8,325 bases of DNA, from positions 1 to 8,325 of the forward strand of contig PLKY01000415.1 in the NCBI GenBank assembly GCA_003140785.1. Reading direction: 5' to 3'. This document shows positions 1-6,711 of the stretch, piece after piece. Below the pieces are notes generated by a model that did no database searches, was not told where the DNA came from, and saw only the letters and a list, made by a program, of their open reading frames with translations. The stretch comes from Acidobacteriaceae bacterium. Lineage in GTDB: Bacteria > Acidobacteriota > Terriglobia > Terriglobales > Acidobacteriaceae. Every line of letters starts with the position of its first letter. Position 1 is the first letter of the stretch. The position numbers and the translations under genes are program-made.

Positions 1-1766
1 GCAAGGCCATGCAGGATATGGCAGCCGAGCTGCTCAAGCTCTATGCCGAGCGACACACCGCTCCCGGCACAGCGTTCTCGCCCGACAACGAGTTCCAGCG
101 GGAGTTTGAAGACTCCTTCGACTATCGCGAGACTGACGACCAGCTCACTGCCATCGCTGCCATCAAGCAGGACATGGAAGCCACCACGCCGATGGATCGC
201 CTTCTTTGCGGCGATGTCGGCTACGGCAAGACCGAAGTCGCGATGCGCGCAGCTTTCAAAGCCGTGCAGGACGGTAAGCAGGTGGCTGTTCTCACGCCCA
301 CGACCATTCTCTGCTTCCAGCACTTCGAAACCTTCAAACGCCGTTTCGCGCAGTTCCCCATCCACGTCGAAATGATCTCGCGTTTTCGCTCGCCCAAAGA
401 ACAGAAGGCAATCCTCGAGCGCGTCGAAGCCGGTAAAGTCGACATTCTTATCGGCACCCATCGGGTGCTCTCGAAGGACATCAAGTTTCAGGACCTCGGA
501 CTTCTCGTCGTCGACGAAGAGCAGCGCTTTGGCGTGCGGCATAAGGAGCGGCTGAAGCAAATGCGCAAGGAGATCGATGTGCTCGCCATGTCTGCTACGC
601 CAATTCCGCGCACGCTCCACATGTCGCTCGTCGGCCTCCGCGACATGAGCATCATCGAGACCGCGCCCAAGGATCGGATGGCAATCCAGACCGTCGTAGC
701 CAAGTTCGACGAGAAGCTGGTGCGCTCGGCGGTTGAAGTCGAACTGGAGCGGGGCGGCCAGGTCTACTTCGTCCACAATCGTGTGGAGTCGATCTACGAA
801 ATCGCTGCGCGTATCCAGGAACTGGTGCCAGCGGCACGCGTAGTTGTGGGCCACGGCCAAATGGGGGAAACCGAACTGGAACGCGTCATGCTCGCCTTCA
901 TGAACCACGAGTACGATGTGCTCGTCGCGACTACGATCATTGAGAACGGCCTCGATATTCCGATGGCCAACACCATCCTCATCAATCGCGCCGACCGGCA
1001 TGGCCTCAGCGAGCTCTATCAACTGCGTGGGCGCGTGGGCCGCTCGAATCGCCGCGCTTATGCGTATCTACTCATTCCGTCAGAGAAGGAATTGAGCGAT
1101 GTCGCACGCCGCCGTCTTGCCGCACTCAAGGAGTTCAGCGACCTCGGCGCAGGTTTCAAAATCGCCGCTCTCGATCTTGAATTGCGGGGAGCGGGCAATA
1201 TGCTTGGTGGCGAGCAGAGCGGGCACATTGAGGCAGTCGGCTTCGAACTCTACACCTCCATGTTGGAAACTGCTGTCAAGGAGATGAAGGGAGAGGGCAC
1301 GGAAGAGCGCCCATCCACGCAACTCAATCTCGGCATCGCCCTGCGCATCGACGAAAGCTACGTTGGCGAAGAGAACCAGCGCTTGCGGCTCTACAAGAAG
1401 GTCGCGGGCGCTGCGAGCGAGAAGGCCATTGCCGACTTGCGCGCGGAGATGGAAGATCGCTACGGGCCGCTCCCTGACTCGACCGTCTACTTGCTTGAAG
1501 CGGCAACGCTGCGATTGGAGTGCGAGCGCATGGGCATCGCGCAGATTGACCGTCGTCGCTCGGAATTGCAAATCCGGTTCACTGAGAATGCGCAGGTGGA
1601 TCCGCAGCACCTGATGCGCCTGGTGGCGCGCAACGCCAAGCGCGGCGCCCAGTTCACGCCGCAGGGCGTCCTCAAATATCCTTTAAGCTCGTCTCGACCC
1701 GACGAAGTACTGCTCGAGATCCGTGAATTGCTTGCCAACCTTGCGCCAACGCCGGTAAACGTATAA
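1..1766 (+). CDS. mfd: Transcription-repair coupling factor Mfd, C-terminal part (5' end outside window)
   Basis: Mfd is a cytoplasmic ATP-driven DNA translocase that removes stalled RNA polymerase from template lesions and recruits UvrA for transcription-coupled repair. The reading frame is open from the first full codon at base 3, and the first ATG at 9 is internal, so the gene is cut by the window edge. Numbering from that Met, the sequence shows the RecG/Mfd-type helicase core: Walker A GDVGYGKT (68-75), the DEEQ box (169-172), SATPIPRTL (195-203), the motif VI region QLRGRVGR (338-345), then the ELRGAGNMLGGEQSGHI stretch (391-407) typical of Mfd. A C-terminal TRCF domain follows to residue 585. 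Mfd proteins are usually about 1,100-1,200 residues, so about half is missing: the UvrB-like modules and the RNA polymerase-interaction domain. RecG is a paralogous alternative, but the C-terminal TRCF region argues for Mfd. The motor motifs look intact. Confidence 0.97.
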   Translation, partial: KAMQDMAAELLKLYAERHTAPGTAFSPDNEFQREFEDSFDYRETDDQLTAIAAIKQDMEATTPMDRLLCGDVGYGKTEVAMRAAFKAVQDGKQVAVLTPTTILCFQHFETFKRRFAQFPIHVEMISRFRSPKEQKAILERVEAGKVDILIGTHRVLSKDIKFQDLGLLVVDEEQRFGVRHKERLKQMRKEIDVLAMSATPIPRTLHMSLVGLRDMSIIETAPKDRMAIQTVVAKFDEKLVRSAVEVELERGGQVYFVHNRVESIYEIAARIQELVPAARVVVGHGQMGETELERVMLAFMNHEYDVLVATTIIENGLDIPMANTILINRADRHGLSELYQLRGRVGRSNRRAYAYLLIPSEKELSDVARRRLAALKEFSDLGAGFKIAALDLELRGAGNMLGGEQSGHIEAVGFELYTSMLETAVKEMKGEGTEERPSTQLNLGIALRIDESYVGEENQRLRLYKKVAGAASEKAIADLRAEMEDRYGPLPDSTVYLLEAATLRLECERMGIAQIDRRRSELQIRFTENAQVDPQHLMRLVARNAKRGAQFTPQGVLKYPLSSSRPDEVLLEIRELLANLAPTPVNV

Positions 1767-1782
1767 GAGCCCATCCCACCAC

Positions 1783-1790
1783 GAGAGGGA
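1783..1790 (+). promoter_or_regulatory. Purine-rich ribosome binding site favouring the GTG start of the DUF885 gene
   Basis: GAGAGGGA ends two bases before GTG at 1793. The spacing is shorter than usual, but the GTG gives a complete signal peptide. The next in-frame ATG, at 1832, would remove most of that signal peptide and has no comparable site before it. Confidence 0.5.
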
Positions 1791-1792
1791 AT

Positions 1793-3562
1793 GTGAAAAA
1801 AATCGCCGCGCTGCTTGCCCTTGGAGCCTGTATGTCCGCCATCGTAGCCCACGCCGAAAGAGAAAAACTCACCGAAGTCTACTGGAAGAAGGTTTTCGTC
1901 CATGCCTCGGATGAATACTTCGACCAGGTTTATTTCCCGTATCAGCCCACGCAGGGCACATCGGCCGGCTATCACCAGTACGATGCGAAGCTGGAGGACT
2001 TCAGCGTAGCCACGGTCAACGCCGAGATTGCGGCGCTCGAGAAATTCGAAAATCGGTTTCAGCAGATGCGCACGAAGGCCTCGTTTGACCAGGCTACGCG
2101 CGGCGATTGCGACATGGTGTTGGGTAATATCCGATCCACTCTTCTTACCCTGCAGACTATCCGCCCTTGGGAGAAGGAACCGGATTTCTATTCGACAATC
2201 CTGACCAACGGCGCATTCACTATCATGGAGCGCAAGTTTGCTTCTCCCGACGACCGTCTCCGCTCTCTTGTCGCACGCGAAAGATCAATTCCGGCACGCC
2301 TCGACGAGGCACGCGTAAATCTCAAAAATCCCCCGCATATCTACACTGAGATTGCGATCGAACAACTACCCGGCATCATTCACTTTTTCGAGAACGACGT
2401 ACCCGCCGCATTTATCGACGCCAAAGACTCCGCGCTGAAGGAAGAATTTGCGCACACCAATTCCAGCGTCATTGCCGCGCTCAACAGCTATCTCGACTGG
2501 ATCAAGTCCGACCTACTTCCCAAGTCGAACGGCGACTTTCGCATCGGCGCCGAGACGTTCTCAAGGAAGCTTCAATACGACGAGATGGTCGATCTGCCCC
2601 TCGATCAGCTGCTCGAAATAGGCTGGGCCGACCTGCGCAAAAATCAGGCGCACTTCAACCAGGTGGCCAAAGAACTGGAACCGGACAAAGATCCCCGTGC
2701 CGTGGTGGACGAGCTCGGCGCGATGCATCCTGCCCCGGACAAGCTGATCCCAACTTTTACTGCCACGTTCGACGGCCTCGTCGGTTTCATCCGCACGCAC
2801 CATATCGTGACTATCCCATCCGACATTCGCCCCATCGTCGAAGAAACGCCGCCGTTCATGCGCGCCACTACGTTTGCCTCCATGGACACGCCAGGCCCCT
2901 ACGAGAAGCACGCTACCGAGGCTTACTTCAACGTCACTTTGCCCGATCCCTCTATGACTCCGGCTGAGGTCGAGGGGTTTATGCATTCGTTCAACATCGG
3001 CACCGTCATTTCTACCGCCGTTCATGAAGCCTATCCCGGCCATTATGTCCAGTTCCTTTGGGTGCCGCAGGCGCCGAGCCGCGTGCGCAAATTGCTTGGC
3101 GCGACGACGAACGTGGAAGGCTGGGCCCACTATTGCGAGCAGATGATGCTCGACGAGGGATATGGCCAGCCGGGTCAGGGCGCCAAGGACGAGCGCGAAT
3201 CGAAATTCCTGCGCCTCGGGCAGCTTCAGGATGCCCTTTTGCGCAACGCCCGATTCATTGTCGGCATCGAAATGCATACCGGCAAGATGAGTTTCGACGA
3301 AGCCGTTGACTTCTTCCAGAAAGAGGGTTACCAATCTAAGGAATCGGCATTGGTCGAAACCAAGCGTGGTACCGCGGATCCCACCTATCTTTACTACACG
3401 CTTGGTAAGCTCGAAATTATGAAACTTCGTGAAGATCTAAGGAAAAAGCAGGGTTCGGAATTTCTGCTGGAGGAGTTCCACAATAACTTCCTGCGCCAGG
3501 GGTTTCCACCCATCAAAATCGTGCGGGAAGCATTGCTCGGCGATGATTCGCCCGCCTTGTAA
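1793..3562 (+). CDS. Exported DUF885-family metallopeptidase-like protein
   Basis: A 589-residue protein of the DUF885 family, a zinc-peptidase-like group with few characterised members; the substrate cannot be told from sequence. The N-terminus MKKIAALLALGACMSAIVAHA is a Sec-type signal peptide: a two-lysine n-region, a hydrophobic core and a likely cut after AHA at 21. This predicts a periplasmic protein. No lipobox is present, since Cys13 is not in an L-x-G/A-C context. The mature part is mostly helical. The signature HEAYPGH (411-417) supplies the putative metal histidines and catalytic Glu412. EGWAHYCEQMMLDEG (442-456) supplies a second acidic motif, and the conserved GTADPTYLYYTLGKL (526-540) lies near the end. 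The length fits the family. It starts 26 bases after mfd with no hairpin between, so readthrough from mfd is likely. The GTG start is chosen because it alone keeps the whole signal peptide. Family assignment is firm; peptidase activity is inferred. Confidence 0.92.
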   Translation: MKKIAALLALGACMSAIVAHAEREKLTEVYWKKVFVHASDEYFDQVYFPYQPTQGTSAGYHQYDAKLEDFSVATVNAEIAALEKFENRFQQMRTKASFDQATRGDCDMVLGNIRSTLLTLQTIRPWEKEPDFYSTILTNGAFTIMERKFASPDDRLRSLVARERSIPARLDEARVNLKNPPHIYTEIAIEQLPGIIHFFENDVPAAFIDAKDSALKEEFAHTNSSVIAALNSYLDWIKSDLLPKSNGDFRIGAETFSRKLQYDEMVDLPLDQLLEIGWADLRKNQAHFNQVAKELEPDKDPRAVVDELGAMHPAPDKLIPTFTATFDGLVGFIRTHHIVTIPSDIRPIVEETPPFMRATTFASMDTPGPYEKHATEAYFNVTLPDPSMTPAEVEGFMHSFNIGTVISTAVHEAYPGHYVQFLWVPQAPSRVRKLLGATTNVEGWAHYCEQMMLDEGYGQPGQGAKDERESKFLRLGQLQDALLRNARFIVGIEMHTGKMSFDEAVDFFQKEGYQSKESALVETKRGTADPTYLYYTLGKLEIMKLREDLRKKQGSEFLLEEFHNNFLRQGFPPIKIVREALLGDDSPAL

Positions 3563-3645
3563 CTCCTCGACGCACCGTCGAAAGAACTGAACCATGAGTT
3601 GCGCAGGCTTTTTGATACGCATTACGTTCTACTCTCTTAGAGAAC

Positions 3646-3650
3646 GGGAG
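3646..3650 (+). promoter_or_regulatory. galU ribosome binding site
   Basis: GGGAG lies five bases before the ATG at 3656 and fixes the galU start. A short inverted repeat, GTTCT at 3626-3630 and AGAAC at 3641-3645, directly abuts it. This could slightly affect ribosome access, but five-base arms are easily produced by chance. Confidence 0.6.
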
Positions 3651-3655
3651 ACAAG

Positions 3656-4531
3656 ATGAGCCAGGAAGTTCGAAAAGCGGTCTTCCCTGCAGGCGGCCTC
3701 GGCACGCGTTTTTTGCCGGCCACAAAAGTCATACCCAAAGAAATGCTGGCGCTGGTCGACAAACCGATCATCCAGTACGGCGTCGAAGAGGCCATTGCCT
3801 CCGGCATCGAGCACATCATCATTGTTACCGGCCGTGGCAAGGGCGCAATGGAAGACCACTTCGACCACAGCTTCGAGCTGGATGCGACCCTCGAACGTCG
3901 CGGCAAGAAAGAACTGCTCGCAGTATCGCGCAGCGTCGCGTCGTTGGCCCGCATCAGCTATGTGCGCCAAAAAGAGCCGCTGGGCCTGGGCCACGCCGTC
4001 TTGTGCGCAAAAGAACTGGTCGGCGATGAAGCCTTCGCTGTCATTCTGCCTGACGACGTGATCGATGCCGACCCGCCTTGCCTCAAACAGATGCTCGATG
4101 TTTTCGACGAGCGCGGCGGTTCTGTATTGGCCACGATGACCATCGATGGCCCCGGAATCAGCGCCTATGGCGTCCTTGCCGGTTCGCCCGATCCCGACAA
4201 CGAACGCATCTACAACTGCACTGGCATGGTTGAGAAGCCCAAGCTCGCGGATGCACCTTCGAAGCAAGCCATCATCGGCCGCTACGTGCTTACGCCTCGC
4301 GTATTCGAACTCCTCGAAGAGACCACTCCGGGCGCAGGCGGCGAAATCCAGCTCACGGACGGCATCAAGGCATTGCTTAAAGAAGAGAAGGTTTTCGGCT
4401 ATACATTCGAAGGCAAACGCTACGATGCCGGAGACAAATTCGGCATGTTGCAAGCCACTGTCGAATTCGCGTTGAAGCGCTCCGACCTCGGCCCACAGTT
4501 CCGCGAGTACCTGAAGGGTCTGGCGCTTTAG
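3656..4531 (+). CDS. galU: UTP--glucose-1-phosphate uridylyltransferase
   Basis: GalU makes UDP-glucose and pyrophosphate from UTP and glucose-1-phosphate in the cytoplasm. UDP-glucose feeds polysaccharide, lipopolysaccharide and trehalose synthesis and the Leloir pathway. The 291-residue length is normal. Visible motifs are the nucleotide-binding loop GGLGTRFLPATK (13-24), KPIIQYGVEEA (36-46), QKEPLGLGHAV (105-115), the metal-site region LPDD (131-134), VEKP (192-195) with the sugar-phosphate-contacting lysine, GGEIQLTDG (228-236) and YDAGDKFG (256-263). The nucleotidyltransferase fold is complete. The ATG is supported by GGGAG five bases upstream. It lies 93 bases after the DUF885 gene on the same strand, and I see no convincing promoter in that gap. 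Its stop is seven bases from the stop of the convergent redoxin gene. RmlA-type thymidylyltransferases share the fold, but the PATK and GGEIQLTDG forms are those of GalU. Confidence 0.96.
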   Translation: MSQEVRKAVFPAGGLGTRFLPATKVIPKEMLALVDKPIIQYGVEEAIASGIEHIIIVTGRGKGAMEDHFDHSFELDATLERRGKKELLAVSRSVASLARISYVRQKEPLGLGHAVLCAKELVGDEAFAVILPDDVIDADPPCLKQMLDVFDERGGSVLATMTIDGPGISAYGVLAGSPDPDNERIYNCTGMVEKPKLADAPSKQAIIGRYVLTPRVFELLEETTPGAGGEIQLTDGIKALLKEEKVFGYTFEGKRYDAGDKFGMLQATVEFALKRSDLGPQFREYLKGLAL

Positions 4532-4538
4532 GAAAAAT

Positions 4539-5105
4539 CTATCGCGAGCTTTTCCATTTGATGTTGCAACCGATCGACGGCCGCTGTTCGCCGACAGGCA
4601 CGTTGCCGGCCAGAACAGCGTCGATAGCCGTCCTCAGGCTCTCGCCGGTGACGGGAATTGTGTTGCCCGGCCGGCTGCGATCGAACTCGCCGCGATAAGC
4701 GAGCTTGAATTCCCCATCGAAGAGAAAGAAGTCTGGCGTGCAGGCAGCTCTATAAGCCTTCGCCACCGCCTGCGTTTCGTCAAACAAATAGGGAAAGCGA
4801 AAACCCATGGTCTGCGCCTGCTGCTTCAATCCCGCCGGATTGTCATCGGGAAAACTCACAGCGTCGTTGCTGCTGATGGCCACTATGCTTACCGGCTCGC
4901 CGTCATAGTCCATGCCCAGCGCCGCCAGTCCCTTTTCAATGTGTTTGACATACGGGCAATGCGTACAAATGAACATCACGAGCAGCGCCTTATGCCCACG
5001 CAGATCGTCGCGTCGCACGGTCTTTCCGCTCACCACGTCGGGGAGCGCGAAATCCTGCGCGGTTGTGCCCAAGGCCAACTCCATCGTCGATTCTGTAAGT
5101 GCCAT
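4539..5105 (-). CDS. Thioredoxin-fold redoxin (AhpC/TSA-like family protein)
   Basis: A 188-residue cytoplasmic protein of the AhpC/TSA-redoxin superfamily, probably a thiol oxidoreductase or peroxiredoxin-like enzyme; its partner and substrate are unknown. No signal peptide is seen. After a short strand containing DFALPDVVSGK (18-28), the active-site segment FICTHCPYVKHIEKG carries a CxxC pair at Cys47 and Cys50. ISSND (78-82) lies mid-domain, and ACTPDFFLFD (121-130) contains the cis-Pro loop with another cysteine at 122. The tail has PSIGCNIKWK (176-185), with Cys180 in what I recall as a conserved ending of this subfamily. The frame is open 11 codons further upstream to 5138. The ATG at 5105 is preferred because GGGAG lies seven bases before it. 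It follows ruvB by 93 bases on the same strand, so co-transcription is possible. Its end converges on galU. Confidence 0.9.
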   Translation of the reverse strand: MALTESTMELALGTTAQDFALPDVVSGKTVRRDDLRGHKALLVMFICTHCPYVKHIEKGLAALGMDYDGEPVSIVAISSNDAVSFPDDNPAGLKQQAQTMGFRFPYLFDETQAVAKAYRAACTPDFFLFDGEFKLAYRGEFDRSRPGNTIPVTGESLRTAIDAVLAGNVPVGEQRPSIGCNIKWKSSR

Positions 5106-5112
5106 GTTCAAT

Positions 5113-5117
5113 CTCCC
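5113..5117 (-). promoter_or_regulatory. Ribosome binding site deciding the redoxin start
   Basis: On the minus strand GGGAG stands seven bases before the ATG at 5105. The upstream in-frame ATG at 5138 would put this sequence inside the coding region, so the shorter 188-residue form is favoured. Confidence 0.65.
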
Positions 5118-5198
5118 GAATGTTTTCGAACTTGCCACTTCGCAACCTAAATTGATCGCTGACTTGCTTGCCGCGGAGCGGCACAGACTCGCCAGGTC

Positions 5199-6236
5199 CT
5201 AAAACAGTCCTGCCTGTCTTCCCGGCATCGCCAATCCGAAGTGTTCATACGCTTGCCGGGTTGCCACACGTCCGCGCGGCGTGCGATCCAAAAATCCAAT
5301 CTGGATCAGAAACGGCTCATACACCTCTTCGAGCGCGTCCTCTTCTTCTGCAAGCGTCGCGGCCAGCGTCCCCAGTCCCACCGGCCCCCCATCGTATTTT
5401 TGGATTATCGTCAGCAGCAGGCGGCGATCGATCTCATCAAAACCGTGCGCATCCACTTCGAGCATCGTGAGCGCGGCATTCGCAGTCTGCCGGTCAATCG
5501 TGCCCGTTCCGCGTACTTGTGCGAAGTCGCGCACGCGCCGCAGCAACCGGTTTGCAATGCGCGGCGTTCCCCGCGAGCGCAAGGCAATCTCTGCCGCGCC
5601 GTCCGCATCGATGGGAACCTGCATCACTTCGGCGGAGCGCTCCACAATGAACCGCAACTCGTCCTCGGTATAGAACTCGAGGCGCAGCAAAATGCCGAAC
5701 CGCGAGCGTAGCGGCGAACTCAGCAATCCGGGACGCGTCGTCGCGCCTATAAATGTGAACGGCCGTATCTCCATCACATGCGTCCGCGCAGCCGGCCCCT
5801 GCCCGATGATGATGTCCAGCTTGTAGTCCTCGAGCGCCGTGTAGAGTTTTTCCTCGAGCACGGGCTGCATGCGATGAATCTCATCGAGAAACAGCACCTG
5901 CTTTTCGCGGAGATTGGTAAGGATCGCCGTCAGGTCGCCCTGGATCTGCAGCGCGGGCCCGGACGTCTGCTGAAAGCCGACATCCAGTTCATTCGCGATG
6001 ATCGTTGCGAGCGTGGTCTTGCCTAGTCCAGGCGGCCCGAAGAGCAGCACATGGTCCAGCGCCTCACCGCGGGACTTCGCCGCTTCAAGCGCAATCGCCA
6101 ATTGTTCTTTCGCTTTCGTCTGCCCGATAAACTCGCCCAGCCAACGCGGCCGCAGCTTCAGTTCGAAGCCCTGTTCCTCCTCGGCGCGCGAGGCGTTGAC
6201 CAACCGATCCGGTGAATCTTCTCGGGTGCGAGTCAT
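5199..6236 (-). CDS. ruvB: Holliday junction branch migration helicase RuvB
   Basis: RuvB is the hexameric AAA+ motor that, with RuvA, drives branch migration of Holliday junctions before RuvC cuts them. From the ATG at 6236 the protein is 345 residues, the usual length. It shows Walker A GPPGLGKTT (67-75), Walker B LFLDEIHR (115-122), sensor 1 GATTRPG (164-170), the arginine-finger segment SPLRSRFG (174-181), sensor 2 GTPRIANR (223-230), and a C-terminal winged helix containing IQIGFLDRTPRGRVAT (311-326). The frame stays open 59 codons further to an ATG at 6413. That extension has low-complexity, non-RuvB sequence and would enter the divergent promoter region, so I reject it. There is no Shine-Dalgarno sequence before 6236, but a plausible promoter ends about ten bases upstream, suggesting leaderless translation. 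ruvA and ruvC are not in the window, as is common outside enterobacteria. The redoxin gene follows on the same strand. Confidence 0.97.
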   Translation of the reverse strand: MTRTREDSPDRLVNASRAEEEQGFELKLRPRWLGEFIGQTKAKEQLAIALEAAKSRGEALDHVLLFGPPGLGKTTLATIIANELDVGFQQTSGPALQIQGDLTAILTNLREKQVLFLDEIHRMQPVLEEKLYTALEDYKLDIIIGQGPAARTHVMEIRPFTFIGATTRPGLLSSPLRSRFGILLRLEFYTEDELRFIVERSAEVMQVPIDADGAAEIALRSRGTPRIANRLLRRVRDFAQVRGTGTIDRQTANAALTMLEVDAHGFDEIDRRLLLTIIQKYDGGPVGLGTLAATLAEEEDALEEVYEPFLIQIGFLDRTPRGRVATRQAYEHFGLAMPGRQAGLF

Positions 6237-6245
6237 GCTGAGGGA

Positions 6246-6274
6246 AGTGTAGCCGCTGCCGGTGAACGCGGCAA
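6246..6274 (-). promoter_or_regulatory. Candidate ruvB promoter placed almost on the start codon
   Basis: On the minus strand TTGCCG (6274-6269) and TACACT (6251-6246) are separated by exactly 17 bases. Each matches four of six bases of the sigma-70-type consensus. The -10 box ends nine bases before the ruvB ATG, so transcription would start within a few bases of it and leave no room for a ribosome site, in keeping with the absence of one. Two four-of-six boxes can arise by chance; the good spacing and position are what support the call. Confidence 0.4.
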
Positions 6275-6429
6275 AGCTACTCGACTTCGCTCCCGAATTG
6301 TCTCTTGGATCACGATTCAATTCAGTGTTGCACTGCCCATCTTCCTCTGCGCCGAGAAAAACGTGCAAGTCCTTGGATTTTCCTTCGTTACGCGCGTAAC
6401 TTTGAGATCGCAATGACCCAAGATTGCTA

Positions 6430-6459
6430 TTGATTCAGTGGATTGACATACCCTATGAT
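6430..6459 (+). promoter_or_regulatory. Candidate promoter for the lipoprotein gene
   Basis: TTGATT (6430-6435) and TATGAT (6454-6459) are 18 bases apart; the -10 matches five of six consensus bases and the -35 four of six. A perfect TTGACA sits at 6443-6448 but has no good -10 at 16-18 bases. Transcription would begin near 6466, leaving a leader of about 245 bases before the gene at 6712. Confidence 0.35.
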
Positions 6460-6547
6460 TGCGCCAACTCACTAGAGGCACCAATTGAGTTAAACCGGTC
6501 GCGGAAGTACGGGAGACACTTCATTTGCCGGTAGATTCTCGAGTCTG

Positions 6548-6567
6548 ATCCGCAGTTTTGTGCGGAT
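6548..6567 (+). repeat. Perfect 7-bp inverted repeat in the lipoprotein leader
   Basis: ATCCGCA and TGCGGAT flank a six-base loop, GTTTTG. In RNA this would be a stable hairpin; in DNA it could be a dyad for a dimeric regulator. A run of five T follows only 17 bases later, so it is not a standard intrinsic terminator. The dyad itself is certain; the function is not known. Confidence 0.5.
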
Positions 6568-6602
6568 ATGCGTGCCATTAGTAGTTTTTGAAACTTTTAT
6601 AG

Positions 6603-6630
6603 GTCGAAGGCTGGAAGCAAACGTCGAAGG
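6603..6630 (+). repeat. Pair of 8-bp direct repeats spaced 20 bases apart
   Basis: GTCGAAGG occurs at 6603-6610 and 6623-6630. The start-to-start distance of 20 bases is about two helical turns, so both copies would lie on one face of the DNA. A single 8-base match somewhere in a region this long is expected by chance, so only the spacing makes it notable. Confidence 0.3.
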
Positions 6631-6699
6631 TTTCCGATCCTAACTTAAACATGTCTTGCGGGTTGTGGACCAACTTGAGCTAGCCGGGCGGGGAACGCC

Positions 6700-6704
6700 A
6701 GGAG
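6700..6704 (+). promoter_or_regulatory. Ribosome binding site of the lipoprotein gene
   Basis: AGGAG stands seven bases before the ATG at 6712. It is the best ribosome site in the window and firmly supports this start. Confidence 0.8.
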
Positions 6705-6711
6705 ATTTCTA

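Larger units (their letters stand above)
6237..6711. other. 475-base divergent intergenic region between ruvB and the lipoprotein gene
   Basis: No credible gene was found here. From left to right it holds the ruvB promoter candidate, a promoter candidate reading right at 6430-6459, a perfect 7-bp inverted repeat at 6548-6567, two 8-bp direct repeats at 6603-6630, and the lipoprotein ribosome site at 6700-6704. The stretch from about 6420 to 6660 looks richer in A and T than the flanking genes. Tiny ORFs such as ATG at 6651 (10 codons) and ATG at 6568 (7 codons) have no ribosome site and are not called. I recognise no riboswitch class. Confidence 0.7.

Noticed and set aside
2561..3334. A long minus-strand open frame of 257 codons inside the DUF885 gene
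   Set aside because: It is opposite a clearly coding gene with intact motifs. Its translation shows no recognisable domain, and GC-rich genes commonly throw such antisense frames.
3567..3581. The small hairpin TCGACG-CAC-CGTCGA just after the DUF885 stop codon
   Set aside because: It is a six-pair stem with a tight loop and no T-run, and could easily arise by chance.
3612..3640. TTGATA at 3612 as a galU promoter
   Set aside because: The -10 at 17 bases (TCTTAG) is poor, and transcription would start within the ribosome binding site, removing it from the mRNA.
3629..4453. A 274-codon minus-strand open frame opposite galU
   Set aside because: It is codon-phase mirroring of a highly conserved gene, with no family features of its own.
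5106..5138. An 11-residue N-terminal extension of the redoxin
   Set aside because: The good ribosome site at 5113-5117 lies inside the extension, just before the ATG at 5105.
5169..5183. The hairpin TGCCGC-GGA-GCGGCA after ruvB as a terminator
   Set aside because: It has only six pairs with a three-base loop and no T-run in the minus-strand direction. It is too weak to call.
6237..6413. A 59-codon N-terminal extension of ruvB to an upstream ATG at 6413
   Set aside because: The extra residues are not RuvB-like, would make the protein about 60 residues longer than the family, and would overlap the promoter candidate. The ATG at 6236 gives the normal 345 residues.
6443..6459. TTGACA with TATGAT as a single promoter
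   Set aside because: The boxes are only five bases apart. TATGAT fits better with TTGATT at 6430.
6651..6683. A 10-codon ORF in the lipoprotein leader as a regulatory leader peptide
   Set aside because: It has no ribosome site, no run of a single amino acid, and no mutually exclusive hairpins around it.
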